A stretch of 64,000 nucleotides of DNA from Escallonia rubra. Lineage: Eukaryota; Streptophyta; Magnoliopsida; Escalloniales; Escalloniaceae. Both the position numbers and the translations under genes were made by a program. Numbering within the stretch: the stretch's first letter is position 1; each line of letters starts with the position of its first letter. The DNA is taken from contig JAVXUO010001356.1 of assembly GCA_033065855.1 (NCBI GenBank), forward strand, positions 1 to 64,000, given 5' to 3'. Positions 46,440-58,622 of this stretch are shown one piece after another. The notes under the pieces were generated by a model that was given only the letters and a program-made list of their open reading frames with translations, was not told the origin of the DNA and made no database searches.

Positions 46440-46910
46440 AGTAGAGATAGTGTCTTAGAGAGCAAGCATATCCCCCAGGTGAGTCCTTCTGTCGAAGAAC
46501 TTAGAGCGCGCTAAGGTAGTGACCCGGAAGAGTTGCCTACTTGATGAGCCAATGTAGTTTCCGGAAAGAGTCGCCAGCCCGACATGCTGAGGTAGTGGCC
46601 TGGAGGACTCACCTACCCAACAGATTGAAGCAGTGACCCAAAGAAATCGCCTACCTAGCGGAAGGGAAGTTGGAGCTCCGTAGCGGAGATATTGTCTTAG
46701 AGAGCGAGCCTATCCCCCAGGTGAGTCCTTGCGCCAGAGCACTAGAAGCGTGCCAAGATAGTGTACCAGGAGGAGTCGCCTACCCGACGGGTCAATATAG
46801 CATCCCGGAGGAGTCCTCTACCTGGCGGAAGGGGAGTCTTAATGTTGGAGCACACTTGAAGCTCCATGGCAGACATAGTTTCCCAGAGGAATCACCTACC
46901 CCCACGGGAT
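46440..46910. repeat. Tandem array with ~240-bp unit and ~50-bp subrepeats
   Basis: AGATAGTGTCTTAGAGAGC (46446) and AGATATTGTCTTAGAGAGC (46686) start two successive ~240-bp units; each continues CCTATCCCCCAGGTGAGTCC. Inside are ~50-bp subrepeats of the type GTAGTGACCCGGAGGAGTCG plus CCTACCCGAC. Confidence 0.7.
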
Positions 46911-46963
46911 ACTGCACACTCTAGGGAATGGGTCGAAGCATGTTTTATGATCAAGGCAAGGTG

Positions 46964-48111
46964 TGTTGACTTATCGATTTTGATAATTTCAAATTTATTA
47001 TCTCTAACATTAATCTGAAAACATTATTAAGATAAAAATTTCAAGATTTATCTTAATCAAATAAAGATAAGATCATGCTTTAGACAAAGCTTGGACCAAG
47101 ATTTGGGATTGATCAAAGACTCGGACTACATTGAAGATACAAGGCCATGTAGTCTATTTTATCATTTTTATCATTTCTAAGTCTTTCTTAAAAGATCTCA
47201 CAGAAATTCAAGTAAAGAACCAAAACTGAATGTTTTAGTCGAAGGCAAACAGATTGCAGTCGACTAAATTGTGCAGTTCATTCGTTTTAGTCGAAGCCAA
47301 AGTTTCTAGTCGAAGCAAAAGTTTTTAGTCGAAGCCAAAGTTTTTAGTCGAATCAAAACTTTTTAATCGAAGCCAAAAGCTTTCAGTTGAATGAAATGGA
47401 GTTTTCAGTCGATTCAATTCTTCAGTGTCACTTCTCGCTAAGTTTTTAGTCGACCAATCTCTTAGAGTAGTTCTTCCAGTCGACTCAAACTTATGTTTCA
47501 GTCGAATCAATTTTCAGGCTTTCCCTTCACAACGGTTCATTTTCTTCTCTAGTATAAAAAGGGATCCTTGAGAGCATTTAATACACTTCTCGCGAATCTT
47601 TTTCAATACTCTCTCTAACTCATCTCAAAACACTCTCTCATCTTGTTCTCTAATTCTCATCTATTATCTGTTGAGTGAGCTCATCTTTGAGATAGTTAAT
47701 TACAAGCTTCTTGGTTTGGTTCTTGAAAGAATATAGATCTTCCCACCTAAGAAGGCTTAGTCTAAGATTATTCATTGTAACATCTACTCAAGAAGGAGTT
47801 TGTTTGTTGTATTCCAATTGTAATTCTCTTTTCATTTGTAAACTACTGGAAACTTTGGAAGGGCTTCAGAAATTGTATTGCGGATTGAACTAGCACCCGA
47901 AGCTAGCTGATTAGTGAAAGGCTCGAGTAGGTCTCCCTTGTGTGGAGTGCTCGGGGACTGGACGTAGGCTGATGGGGCCGAACGAGTATAAATCTCTGTG
48001 TTGAATTTATTATTGTTATATATGTCATTACTTTGTAATCTCATTTTTAATTTATACTCAAAGCTGTAAAACACATATTCACTCCCCTCTAGGTTTATTT
48101 AGGGACCTACA
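46964..48111 (+). mobile_element. Solo LTR (Copia SIRE/Maximus-like), 1148 bp, with perfect 5-bp duplication
   Basis: It starts TGTTGACTTATCGATTTTGA, as in SIRE-type Copia LTRs, and ends GGGACCTACA. It is flanked by AGGTG on both sides (46959-46963, 48112-48116). A TATAAAAAGGG box lies at 47553-47563. No internal region is present, so it is the product of LTR-LTR recombination. It sits inside a tandem-repeat region. Confidence 0.8.
47230..47515. repeat. AGTCGAAGCCAAAG-type short tandem repeats in the solo LTR
   Basis: About a dozen degenerate units of TTTTAGTCGAAGCCAAAG or TTTCAGTCGA(A/C)TCAA lie upstream of the TATA box, in the U3 part of the LTR. This position fits promoter or enhancer repeats. 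Confidence 0.7.
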
Positions 48112-48234
48112 AGGTGCACATGATGTGGTGAAAGGATGGACTAATGCTGGGGTGTGGTAGTGTGATAGAATGCCGGGGGGCACGACTGTATAAACAATGA
48201 TGTACATGGGCACGACGGATGTGTGCAATGTCGA

Positions 48235-48535
48235 GGGCACGTGACATAGAAGCGGTGCACGGGCGGGGCGATAAGTATCACGGAGTCGGGCATCGTGTCG
48301 AGGGCACATGACTCAGAGATAGTGCTTGGGCATGGCAACGAGTGTCATGGAGTCAGGCACCCTGTGAGGGGCACATGATGCGTCGACAAAACTCGGGCGT
48401 GGTGACTGGTGTCCCATAGACGGACATCGTGTAGTAAAGAAAGCGCACGCAAGGGCGCGGCGAAAGGTGTCGAGGAGACGGGCGTCGTGCTGGGGGCACG
48501 TGACACAGTGAAAGTGCTCGGGCGAGGTGGTCCAA
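48235..48535. repeat. ~65-bp GC-rich tandem repeat
   Basis: GGGGCACGTGACACAG-type blocks recur at about 48234, 48301, 48367 and 48494 with intervening GTGCTCGGGCGTGGCGA and GAGTCGGGCATCGTG words. The period is about 65 bp. Confidence 0.75.
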
Positions 48536-48539
48536 ACGT

Positions 48540-48735
48540 TCATAGCCAGGTTGAGATACCAGCAGTCCAATTATGGGCACCCGGGTTGAGATAACAATTG
48601 TCCAACTATGCGCAGCCAAATTCGGATAGCAGTGGTCCAACTGTGTGTAGCCAAGTTGGGGTAGTAGCAGTCCAACTGTGTGTAGCCAGATTGGAATCGC
48701 AAATGTCCAACTATGCATAGCCAGAATGGGATATC
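48540..48735. repeat. ~36-bp tandem repeat, five to six units
   Basis: Units of the form CATAGCCAGGTTGAGATACC followed by AGCAGTCCAACTATG repeat head to tail with about 80% identity. Confidence 0.8.
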
Positions 48736-49040
48736 AACACATATTGATAAGAGATAAGTTTAGTTGGTTATTTATTAATGGGTAGTTTTCTTTTTCTAAG
48801 TGGTAGTAGTTATTTCCTATTTGGTAGTTCTCTTATATGTGGTAGTTATTTTCTAAATCTAGTTTGTATTATAAATATTAGATATAAGAGTCATTGTAAT
48901 GAACATTAATCATCATTAAACAAATCTTTTTCTTTATTTTCCTTCTCTTGTCAAAAAGAAATCTTCCTTCTTTCGATGACTCTTGTAAATTTTCTTCTCA
49001 TGATACAAGCCTTCATATATTAGAAGTTAGATGCTTTCAA
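48736..49040 (+). repeat. Probable LTR fragment (U3/R-like)
   Basis: Repeated GGTAGTTNTC words, a TATAAATATT box (about 48871) and an AACATTAATCATCATTAAAC / TTTTCTTTATTTTCCTTCTC leader resemble a Copia LTR. The ends are not defined. It may be one LTR with the preceding arrays; old and broken. Confidence 0.4.
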
Positions 49041-49876
49041 TGTATATTGGGGTCCACTTCAACATTCTACGCTAACAATTTCGCAGTTTCTAATCTTTCA
49101 AACACTTTGAAGAAGTCTTCATCAAGAAGCCAAAAAGAATCCACGCATTTGAATCAATTGTAGAAATTGCATACAAAGTGATTGTGTGTTTGCATAGGAG
49201 CAACAACTACTAACTAAGGAGACAATTATGTTCTTATATTAAGTCTACATATAATTAGTTCATTAAAGGTAAGAAGTCACTTGAGTTTTAAATTTACGAC
49301 CGTAGTTGTTCTCTCTTTCTTCTCCGGCTGTCACCATCATCTTTGCCGACGTTCATGTTAGCAAAGCAACAAAGAATTGGCGGTGGAACACAATGCCCCT
49401 TGTTGTCCTTAAATCCTACCAGCCAACCCCACTTTCTTAGATAACGCCAATGGTTCATTGCATCACGCCGACAAGGTAGCGGTGGTGGCAGTAAGTTGAT
49501 CCAATCGAAAGTGGTTGAGGTGGGGCTGATGGAGGTGGTGTGTAGTGGCGGTGATCCGATCGAATGTGGTGGCTAAGATCCAATTGGAAATACTAGGGGG
49601 GGAGGGAAGCAAAAAAAATGGCTACTAATCTCCAAAACCACGTCATTTTGGTTCGTAGCTATATAGAAGTAACCAATGTCATAGTAACCTATCCAATTCT
49701 TCTCCTTTCTAAAATTACTAATATATAAAGAGGATTGATTTAGCTTTTTCTTCTTTCGCATAAGACTTAAAATAAAAAATGGCCAAACTGTCAAACATTT
49801 TAAAGAAATTTCTCTTTTACCGCAATGCGAAACGACACTTCGAAACTAAAGTTTAAAGACCATGGGGAAAGAAAAT
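49041..49876. other. No recognisable gene
   Basis: Mixed sequence. The short frames here are not supportable. Confidence 0.35.
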
Positions 49877-49879
49877 TAA

Positions 49880-50803
49880 GGTCCATTTGACAAAGTTGTA
49901 GTTTTTAGTTTTGGTTTTCTAAAAAATAAAAACCAAAACTAGTTGTGGTTTTTTTCTTTTTGAGAAAAAACATATAGATGTTTGGTAACTAGTTTTTTGT
50001 TTTTGAGTTTTCTTTCTACTTTTTTTTTTCCATTTCTCATTAAATTCTCTTCTTCTCCAACGGAACCAAACAACCAAGCACCACTGCTGGTCAACACCAC
50101 CACCAAAATCATACCACCCCCACCACTCCACTTTATCAAATCACACCCCCACTATCAACAATTAAACTCTATTTAAATTTAGCCAGTTTTCTCGATCATG
50201 GACAGAGCTAGACTTTTCTATCGTGGGCTTGGTGGTGTGGTCGTTCGTCACCGCCTTGGGGTCGGTGGCGTTGGTCTCGATGCCTTGCTTCTTCTTCATT
50301 TTTTGTGGCTGTAGTATCTGATCTGAGTGGCGACAGTGGGGTGACGGTAGTGACGATCGGTGGAGCAGATATTGCGATGGTGAGTGGAACAGATCTGTGA
50401 TAATGGGGCTGCAACAGTGGTCAGATCTCTGGTGCGATGGCGATGGTTAGGCATGAGAGTTGAGTCATGATGCATATTGGCCTTGGGTGGAGCAAATTTG
50501 GGACGGTGGCATAGATTTCTCGATGCGATGGTGGCGGCGGAGCAAGGATGTGAGTGGCGACGGTGGTGGATTGACGGCGCTGGTCTCGATTTTAGGGTTG
50601 TCGATGGCGGCAGTGCAGTGGCGACAGCTTTGTCGTGTGGTGGTGGTTAGGGATTAGGGGTAACTGATGAGAATGATGAAATTGAAAAAAAAAAAAGTGT
50701 GTTCCAAATTGCTTTTAGTGAAGTTCGAAGGTGGGATCTGAAATAAAAACCAAAACTGAAAACCAAAAACTTCAAAATGTATTTATCAAAAAACAACTCA
50801 ATA
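49880..50803. mobile_element. Tourist-like element (tentative)
   Basis: The left side reads TTA then AGGTCCATTTGACAAAG and TAGTTTTTAGTTTTGGTTTT. The right side, inverted, reads GTTTTTTGATAAATAC and AAGTTTTTGGTTTTCAGTTT. The interior (50040-50650) is G/C-rich. The ends resemble GGTCCATTTGG-type PIF termini, but the right terminus is not exact. Confidence 0.4.
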
Positions 50804-51547
50804 TAGAAAACTGGTTTATAAAACTGAAGGGGAAAAAAACTGTGAACCATTGTTTGCAAGCGGGTGTTAACAGTGTGGTGGATCAGGAGTTTGTGATATT
50901 CAGACCCATTTATTTATCATTTTTATTCTCATTTTCGTAAAGATGATTAGAAAAAAAATATATTATGTACTTTTATTAAAAAAAATCTTGTTTAGAAAAA
51001 ATCTCATTCAAAAAATGAGAAAAAGGTAAAGCACCTTCCCAGTTGTTGTACTTTCGAAGAGAAATCAAGGGTCCCAAGGTAAATGTTCGTGCAAATAGCA
51101 AGGGTAAGATGGAACTGAAATGAGTAAAATGTTTCCGAATATGATACCATGCACGATTAGACCAAAAATGTGACCAAAAATGACAATGAAAATGACATTC
51201 GAAACAAGCCATGGCAGGCAAGAGGCGCCGTTCATTTCTTGTCTTCTAGACATCTGCTAGGTTTCGTTTAGAGGTGTTAGATTAGATGATAGTATTAAAT
51301 CAAATATACTAAAAATATATATATATTGAGTGGAGGCATATTTAGGGTAGGATTGTCGATCAAGAGTAGATAATTAAATGATAGTATTAATGAAACTTTG
51401 ATTCCGGTCACTATTCTTTTTATTGGATCATAGAGTGGTGGTACTTCAAAATTTAACAGAAAATACAAAGGAAATACATGGGTGAGAGTTTTGGCTAAAA
51501 TTCAATGATTCATTGATACGAGACCTAGCTAGTACTGCAAAGTTATG
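50804..51547. other. No recognisable gene
   Basis: AT-rich. 51421-51547 may be LINE sequence upstream of the hAT insertion, since LINE-like sequence resumes after it. Confidence 0.35.
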
Positions 51548-51555
51548 GTGCCAGC

Positions 51556-54500
51556 TAGAGGTGTCAAACGGGCCGGGCTTGGGCCGCCAGGCCCGGGCCC
51601 ATCGGGCTTGAAGCGGGGCCGGGCCAAGGGGCTGCCAATCCGGGCGGGGCCGACTGAGGAGAAATGCTAGGCCCAGTCCAAGCCCTGGCCCTAGGCCCAA
51701 TATTTAGGGCCGGGCTTGGGCCGGGCCCAAATTTTTTTTTTTGTGTAATTTCTTTCTTTAATTGGCTATAATTATCCCTCTTTACTCATAATGTTGTTTT
51801 ATTAGAGATACCACTTCCTCATGAATTTATCTTGAATTGGGAAAAAAGAATTGGTTAGTACATTAGTATTTCCTTTTAAATATATCTAGTAACTTTTATT
51901 TTGTAACGCTAAAACAATTCTTAAAAGAACGTATGCAAAACGATTGTAATGCTAAAACAATTGTTAAAAGAATGCATGCAAAATGACACTAATAACATTT
52001 AGCGACAATGATCGTTATATAGAGCAAACTGTTGTAGGCTACTTTTACATTTAATAAATGTGTTCATAGGCCCTCCTCCTTTAATCTGGGCTTGGGACCG
52101 GCTGCTTGTAAACAAACAGGCGAAGTTACCTATTTTTTTATATATACGAAAAAATATATATCTTGCTCGTAAAAATTTATTTTATATATATGAAAAAAGT
52201 ATATTTTGTGAAAAAATTTATTCTTAAAACTTAAGAGAAGGAAAGTAAAAAGAAATTACCTAATCATCCGGAAGTACTTCAATATCCGAGTCACTGCTCT
52301 TCCTATCATCAATCGGTTTATCTTGCTCGCGGTAATTCGCATCAAGATAATCCTTCCAACATACACATAGATCGAGCGACTCGGGGTTAAGACGACTCCT
52401 CCTGTCATCCAAAACCTTCCCGCTGGCTGAAAATGCCGACTCTGAAGCAACCGTGGAGGCTTGCACTGGCAGTACATCCCGTGCAATTTGGGATAAAGTT
52501 TTATACATGTTTTGATTTTGTTTCCAAAAATTTAACAGTTTAAAATTAACCTGTTCTTACCTTGATAAATCAGAATAATGATCAGTATTTGAATATACAC
52601 CAATCTCATTAAAAGAGGAAAAAGTTTATGAACCTGCCGAATTAGAAGTACCTTCACCTGGTAGTTGTCTTGCTACTAGATGTTCAAAGCCCTGAAGGTA
52701 TGGCGCATAATACCTCTCAGCAGTGGATGATGATGTAGCTCGCCCGCGCACGTCAGCAGAATTACGATAGAGGTTGAACAAGTCCTCAAACCTCTTGCTC
52801 ACTTTTGCTGTGAGTGCGGTTGTCTCATCTGCTGTGTAGCGCATTAATTTCGATATCTCTTGTATCGAGGCGTTCACGCCATGCAACTTTAACCTAGGAT
52901 CTAAACAAGTAGCCACAACAAAAATAACAGGCAATTTCTTCCAATATTTATTAAATTTTTTATCCATCTCTTTTACTATTTGTTGAAAGGGTCCTATATA
53001 TCTTCATTTTGTTAACATTGTAGCCATCTTGAGAATTTCTATTACAGCGAGAGGAGAGGTGGGATAGTACGTACCAGACAATAAATTGGTAGACGTGTAG
53101 AATACCTTTAAAAATTCAGCTAGGTATGTGGCCATCTGCCATTCCTCTTGAGTTGGCAAGCCGGCTGGGAACTGGGTTAGTAGAAAATGCGTATAGACTT
53201 CTCGGTATGCCAGAATGTGTAAAAGCATGTGGTATGTAGAGTTCCACCTGTGGACCACATCTGTAACTGCTCTCCTGCGAGGCATATTATATTGAACACA
53301 CAACGTTTTACATTGTTGTGTTCTCAAACTCGAGCCATTAACATACGCTGTCATACCCCTCATTTTGAGCAGAATATCTCCTGCAGCAGCTAAACCATCT
53401 TGAACAATTAAATTAATAATGTGACAAACACAGTGAACATGAAATAATTCAGCATGAAGTACAGGTTGAAGCGTGTCCTTTAAAGCTGCAACAGCAGCTT
53501 TATTATTAGAAGCATTATCAAAACTAACACTCATAATCTTATTCTTTATTTTAAATGTGGTACATGCTTTTAATATAAGAATAGCAATGTTCATTCCATC
53601 GTGCGGATAAGGAAAGTGCTCGAAAGCGATGATTCTCTTGTGCATAACCCAATCTGCATCAATCCAATGAGCGGTCACACAAGAATAACTAACAAAAGTA
53701 AATGGAGATTGCCAAATATCAGAAGTAAGACTAATTTTACCGTCAAATTTATCGAAATAATCGATAAGGCGTGCTTTGGCAGCACTGTACTGTCGGAGTG
53801 CATCGGATCTAGTTGTGTTTCTAGTAACCTTTTTGTACAAAGGTTGAACGTATGTGTTCATATATCTAGAGTACTTAGAATTATCGGCAAAAGAAAATGC
53901 TTGTTCATCATGAATAACAAATTCAGCGAGACCGTCTCTTTGCTCTCGCTGATTATAAACAAATAACTTACCGTCAAAAGATAACTGCGTTTGGGTAGGT
54001 TCGACGTGGCCTTGTCGAGGTGCACACTGAGGGTAATGCCTGTTAAGATGTCCATTACCACTACCAGACGAAAATAATTTAGAACAGTACTTACATCAAG
54101 CTTTTCGGATGTCGTCCATCGTAACTACATCGAAATGATTCCAACACTCGGCTTTCTTCTTTTTCCCCTTTTGGACTTCTGGCACGTTATCGGAGGCATT
54201 GCTCGGCCCTTCTTCATCATGACCAGGCATAGGGTTGAGATTATGCCACTGAGTAGTAGCTTCGCCAACCGAGCTGCGTCCTTGACTATAATGCGGGGGG
54301 TCTTCATCAGGCGTGTATTCAAAATCTGGAATGTTTTGATTGAACTCCCAATTGGCTTGGGTATCTATCATACAGCCTGTACTAATTCGTCCACGAACGA
54401 ATGGTTGTGTTGGTGCTTCGATTGGTGTTTGTGATGGCCGTGGCGCTGGCGCTTGTGCTGGTGGTGGTGCTTGCGATGATGATGATGTTTTTCGTGATGA

Positions 54501-55380
54501 CGATGCACGCCTCATTTTCTTCAATAATCCAGCCATATTTACGCTAAAAATTGTAAAAGTAACTAAATACACAAGTATAAGAGTACTAATAAGAAATAAC
54601 AATTAAAAGAATGAACGAGTAACAAATATTAATCACTGAGGGTAATTCTGATCCAATGTGGAGAGAGTTAGTAATTAATAAATAAAAAATCACTAATTAC
54701 TAATTACTAGACAAAAGAATTAGAGAGTAACAAATTAATAAGAGTAGTAGTTTGTAATTAGAATTTAGTAAGACTACTAATTAATAAACAAGAGTACTAA
54801 TTAGTAAATACTAGTGGTAATTAGCAAGAGTAGTAATTGGAGAGAAAAATAGTAGCAAAGCTTGTAGAAATATAGAATGTTTAGGTGAGATAGAGTAAGA
54901 AGATTGGTGTGAAAAATTAGAGAGAAATGGTGTGAATTTATAGATTTTAGAAACTTCACAAAAGACCAAAATACCCCTACAAACTATCCGTTTATAGTTG
55001 TTGGGGAGGGTAAGAGTGTAAAAACCTTTAAAGGAGTTGGAAAAATGAAGTTAGACTAAAATACCCCCCAAACTAGCCGTTATATTGCTGTTGGGGGGGT
55101 AAAAGTGGAATTTTGGAAAAGGGGTGGAAGAAAGGGGGGGAAAACCAAAAAATTCAAACCAAGTGGTGGGGCCGAACCGAGCCAAGCCCGGGCCATAACC
55201 GGGCCGTCTTCGGGCGGGGCCATAATCGGGCCGTTTCCGGGCCGGGCCTGGCCGGACTTTTTCCCAGAATTCTTTGGCCTGGTCCAGGCCCTGGCCCCAA
55301 GCCCAAATCTGCTGGGCCGTTACTGTTCACCTTAAGGGCCGGGCCAGCCCGCGGGCCGCCCGACCTTTTTGACAACTCTA
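51556..55380 (-). mobile_element. hAT transposon, autonomous type, full length 3.8 kb
   Basis: Termini TAGAGGTGTCAAACGGGCCG and, inverted, TAGAGTTGTCAAAAAGGTCG. Flanks GTGCCAGC (51548-51555) and CTGCCAGC (55381-55388) match at 7 of 8. Subterminal GGGCCGGGCC words crowd both ends (51575-51725, 55180-55350). The right subterminal region has a duplicated block (CCCCYACAAACTA…GTTGTTGGGG, about 54970-55100). It carries a transposase gene on the minus strand. It is inserted in a LINE. Confidence 0.9.
52260..54536 (-). pseudogene. hAT transposase (BED zinc finger, RNase H-like, dimerisation domain) with four in-frame stops
   Basis: One uninterrupted reading frame of about 758 codons. It starts MAGLLKKMRRASSSRKTSSS (54536) with a Ser/Pro-rich N-terminus. 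A BED finger follows with Cys pair CKYC and His pair HLNRH, then an hAT core (LTSDIWQS, VSFDNASNNKAAV, VHCVCHIINLIVQDGL, DVVHRWNSTYHML). The C-terminal dimerisation block ends it (ARDVLPVQASTVASESAFSA, GKVLDDRRSRLN). This is RICESLEEPER/Ac-type architecture. Four nonsense codons lie in that frame: TGA 54096-54098 just before the BED Cys pair, TGA 53004-53006, TAA 52626-52628 and TAA 52557-52559. I see no frameshift, so inactivation looks recent. An intron could remove the third and fourth but not the first. Confidence 0.88.
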
Positions 55381-56134
55381 CTGCCAGCTGGTCTTGATTA
55401 CTTCCTCGTTTAGTTTTTGGGACAATAATTGGGTGCCTGGCTTTTCTGCTCAATTATTGCTCATCTAAAATCCTATTTTACGAAGCTATGGAAATTGTCA
55501 GATGTTCTGGATAACCAGCAGGGCTGGTTAACTCGCGAGTTAGAGGCATATATTTCGGCACCTATAGTTCAGACTATTCATGGCATGTATTTGTCCTGGT
55601 TTGGATTTTCGAAACAATTGTACTTGGCACCTAGAGACAATGGCGAATTTACGATGAGCTCCACTTATCATCTTTTGAAATCAACAGGCAGAAAAACCCT
55701 CACTTTACCTTGTATCCCACCGGCCGCATGCGCCCGCCTATGGAAGCTAAAACTTCCTCATAAGATTCTATTTTTCCTCGGGCAATGTCTTTGGGATTGC
55801 ATGCCTTGCATCGTAGAAGCCTCACGGCAAAATCTCGTCATTTATGTCTTATTCATGCGGAGACTGCCTAACATCTATTCCTACAATGTGAGGCAGTGAG
55901 ACCGATCTGGTTTGGAAAAAATCTGATCGAGTTTACAACTAATGCACCACATGGCTCTCTTTCTGTTTGGCTAGTGGCGCGGCTTCTTGTTAAACTTCTT
56001 AATATTCAATATACTCTTTCCTTTTGGCCTTTAGTTTTATGCTTATACACTCTAATGTATATGGCTGTCGGGCATTCAAACGGTTTTTCACGAATCCAGT
56101 TTCTGCCCAAGCCATGTCATTGGCCATACACTTA

Positions 56135-56637
56135 GGAGATGTTTGATAAAACTAAAATTTAAGTACTGGATTCGTAAAGTTGAAAACTTTAAGCAACTGA
56201 ATGTTTATTGAAAAATAAATCAGCTCATTTGGTAAACCAAAAGCAAATGTCTGAAAGTTATTCAATTTACAAATTAATCCATTTTACCAAGGAATAATGG
56301 TGGTCGCTAAGTCGTGGTAATTATAGTGGTAGTAGAAAATTTGAATAATGGTTGTGGTGGTGGTTGTAGTGTGGTGGAGGCGGTGTTGCCAGTAAATTAT
56401 TTGACGAGGCACATGGTGGTAATTGTTCTTTTTTTACAAATTTATTTTCAATATCTTTTAACCATCTCACTTAAAATTAAGTGATAAGCATTAAGTAAGT
56501 CCACCATAACTTAAAACTTCAGTTTATTTTTCGTAAGAATTAAAGTGATACCACATTAAGCGTTATAAAACGTACTTAATTGAAAATCATTGAAAATTTT
56601 AAGTTTTACGTGCTTAATTGCGTTATCAAACACTCCC
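56135..56637. mobile_element. Tourist-like MITE in the LINE
   Basis: Ends GGAGATGTTTGATAAAACTA and, inverted, GGGAGTGTTTGATAACGCAA. Flanked by TTA at 56132-56134 and 56638-56640. 503 bp, non-coding. Confidence 0.8.
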
Positions 56638-56960
56638 TTAATCTTCGGCGTTTAAGTTTTTTGGCCTTTGCAAGCGGCCGGGGCATACAAGAGTCCCGAA
56701 ACGTATGTGAAGGCTTGGCTATCCCGGTAGAAGGTTCTGTCTCTATTACAGCCAAAACTCTACTTTTGCACTCATGCCCCTATCCATTAACGGGTTCGGC
56801 TAGTTTCTTTTTGCTTTAGTATGGTTTAGGTTCCCACAAAATCACGTGCGGGAATTGGCATGGATGCAGTTGATGAGTCAGGGGCATGTGTGGTTTGTTT
56901 GCACGCTCTGCTTGTTGTACTAATCTTTCTTGTGCCATTGTGACGTCTTTGAGTTATACC

Positions 56961-58210
56961 TAGGGCTGTAAATGAACCGAGCTGTTCACGAACAGCTCGT
57001 GGTTCGTTCTCTTCATAACTCGTTCATGTTCGTTCAGCTAATAGGTGAACCGAACACGAACACAATTTTAGGGCTTGTTTATTAAACGAGCCGAGTTTGA
57101 ACATAATGATGTTGTTTATTAATGTTCGTGAACAAGAGGGTTCGTTTAATAAACGAGCCGAACACGAGCCTATTCTTATAAACGAACATCGCTTCGTTTA
57201 TACTCGTTAAAAAATACAGTATATTACACAAAATATCTTCTATTGGGACGTGTGTTGTGGGACGTGGAAGCATGTGGATCACTTATCCTCTCTGGCTCTC
57301 TCTATGACTATCACCAAATTCATTTCTCTTCTCATCAGAGAGACAACAGTCAACACCCGTGCTCCTTCTCCCATCAGTATATCGTCGCCAGACCACACCC
57401 CACGCTGTCGGCCATACCACACCCCATGCCTCGGCCAGACCACCGCTCAGTCGCTCACACCGCCTCCTTCTCTCAAATACTCAAACACCTTCTTTTCTGT
57501 AGTCAACAGTTTGAGATCACTGAGTTTCTTCTTCGTCTTTAAAGCAATTTCTTCTTGGTGATCAGATGGGCCATGCTTACACCCACCTTTAGTTGGATCA
57601 TCAGGCCTGAAGGGAGGCTTCTGTGCTTTCGAAGATGGTAAATCTCTGATGGTCACACCCTCTGCCCCCTCTCTTTCATCACACAAGAACACCGCCGGCC
57701 AGACCACCACCCACACCCCCCATGCCACGACCTTCTCTCAGGCACTCGAATAGTCGTCAAACACCCTATACACACACACACACTCTCTCTCTCATCACAC
57801 AAGCACACCGCCGGCCAAATCATCGCCCACATCGCCTGCCAGACCTCCGCCAAGTCAGGCCACATGCCCACAAACGCAGCTGCTCCTCCATACAGATCTT
57901 GCATCACCCCGATCAGATCTGGGATTTTACGACTCCAAATCTTCGATATTTGTGAAGATCGAGAAATCTGTTTTCATCTTCTTCTCCGGTCGTTTCTCCG
58001 GCCATTTTTTCGATCCTTGATTCAGTTTGTCTCTTTAGACGAATGAGCCGAGTCGAGCCTGAGTTGTGCGTTGATGAACTCGAGCCGAGTTCAAACACCC
58101 ATGTCTGGCTCCTAAACGAACGTGAGCCGAGCTCAAACACCCCTGAAAATATACGAACCGAGTTCGAACACACCCCTGTTCGGCTCGAACTCGGTTCGTA
58201 TATAGCCCTA
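56961..58210. mobile_element. hAT-type MITE in the LINE, perfect 8-bp duplication
   Basis: Ends TAGGGCTGTAAATGAACCGA and, inverted, TAGGGCTATATACGAACCGA. Flanks GTTATACC at 56953-56960 and 58211-58218 are identical. Both subterminal regions are built of GTTCGNNNACGAGC/GAACCGAG words. The interior contains a duplicated CGGCCAGACCAC…TCTCTCA block (57387-57480 and 57693-57745). No transposase. Confidence 0.85.
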
Positions 58211-58622
58211 GTTATACCCTTCTCTGGGCTTTAGCTCATGCTTTATTAATATTAAGTTATTCTCTAATGATATCTCTTTGATGACAGAGTTGTTAGTGAG
58301 GGTGATGTTTCTACAACATGGTCCTCCACGAAGTAACCAGCTGTTGGCTGACGCTCGATAATTAGCTTGTTTTGCGGCCCGAAGTCGTACACCGGTGAAC
58401 ATGCATTGGATTGCTCAACTGGATCAAGATATTTTGAAACTTCAGGCGGATGCGTAATACTACCGTCCCCTTTAAGGCTGGTTTTGGCTTGGCTAGAGAG
58501 GGTTATGCCAGTTATGTTGCAGTTGTTGTTTGTATGTCTGTGTTTTTGGATATAGCGACAATATTGTGCTAAATTTATTGTAAATATATCCCATAGGGTT
58601 TTTATGCGGTTAAAAAAAAAAG

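Larger units (their letters stand above)
55389..58622 (+). mobile_element. L1-type LINE, 3' part of ORF2 and tail, interrupted twice
   Basis: After the hAT flank the sequence encodes the end of a plant LINE ORF2. FWDNNWVPGFS and NGEFTMSSTYHLL are followed by the zf-RVT segment KLKLPHKILFFLGQCLWDC and, after a frame change near 55895, RPIWF. Further coding-like sequence (TNPVSAQAMSLA) is cut at 56134 by a Tourist element and resumes at 56641. A second insertion lies at 56961-58210. An A-run at 58611-58622 may be the LINE 3' tail. The reverse transcriptase core is not visible. The region left of 51548 may hold more of it but is unreadable. The element is non-functional. Confidence 0.75.
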
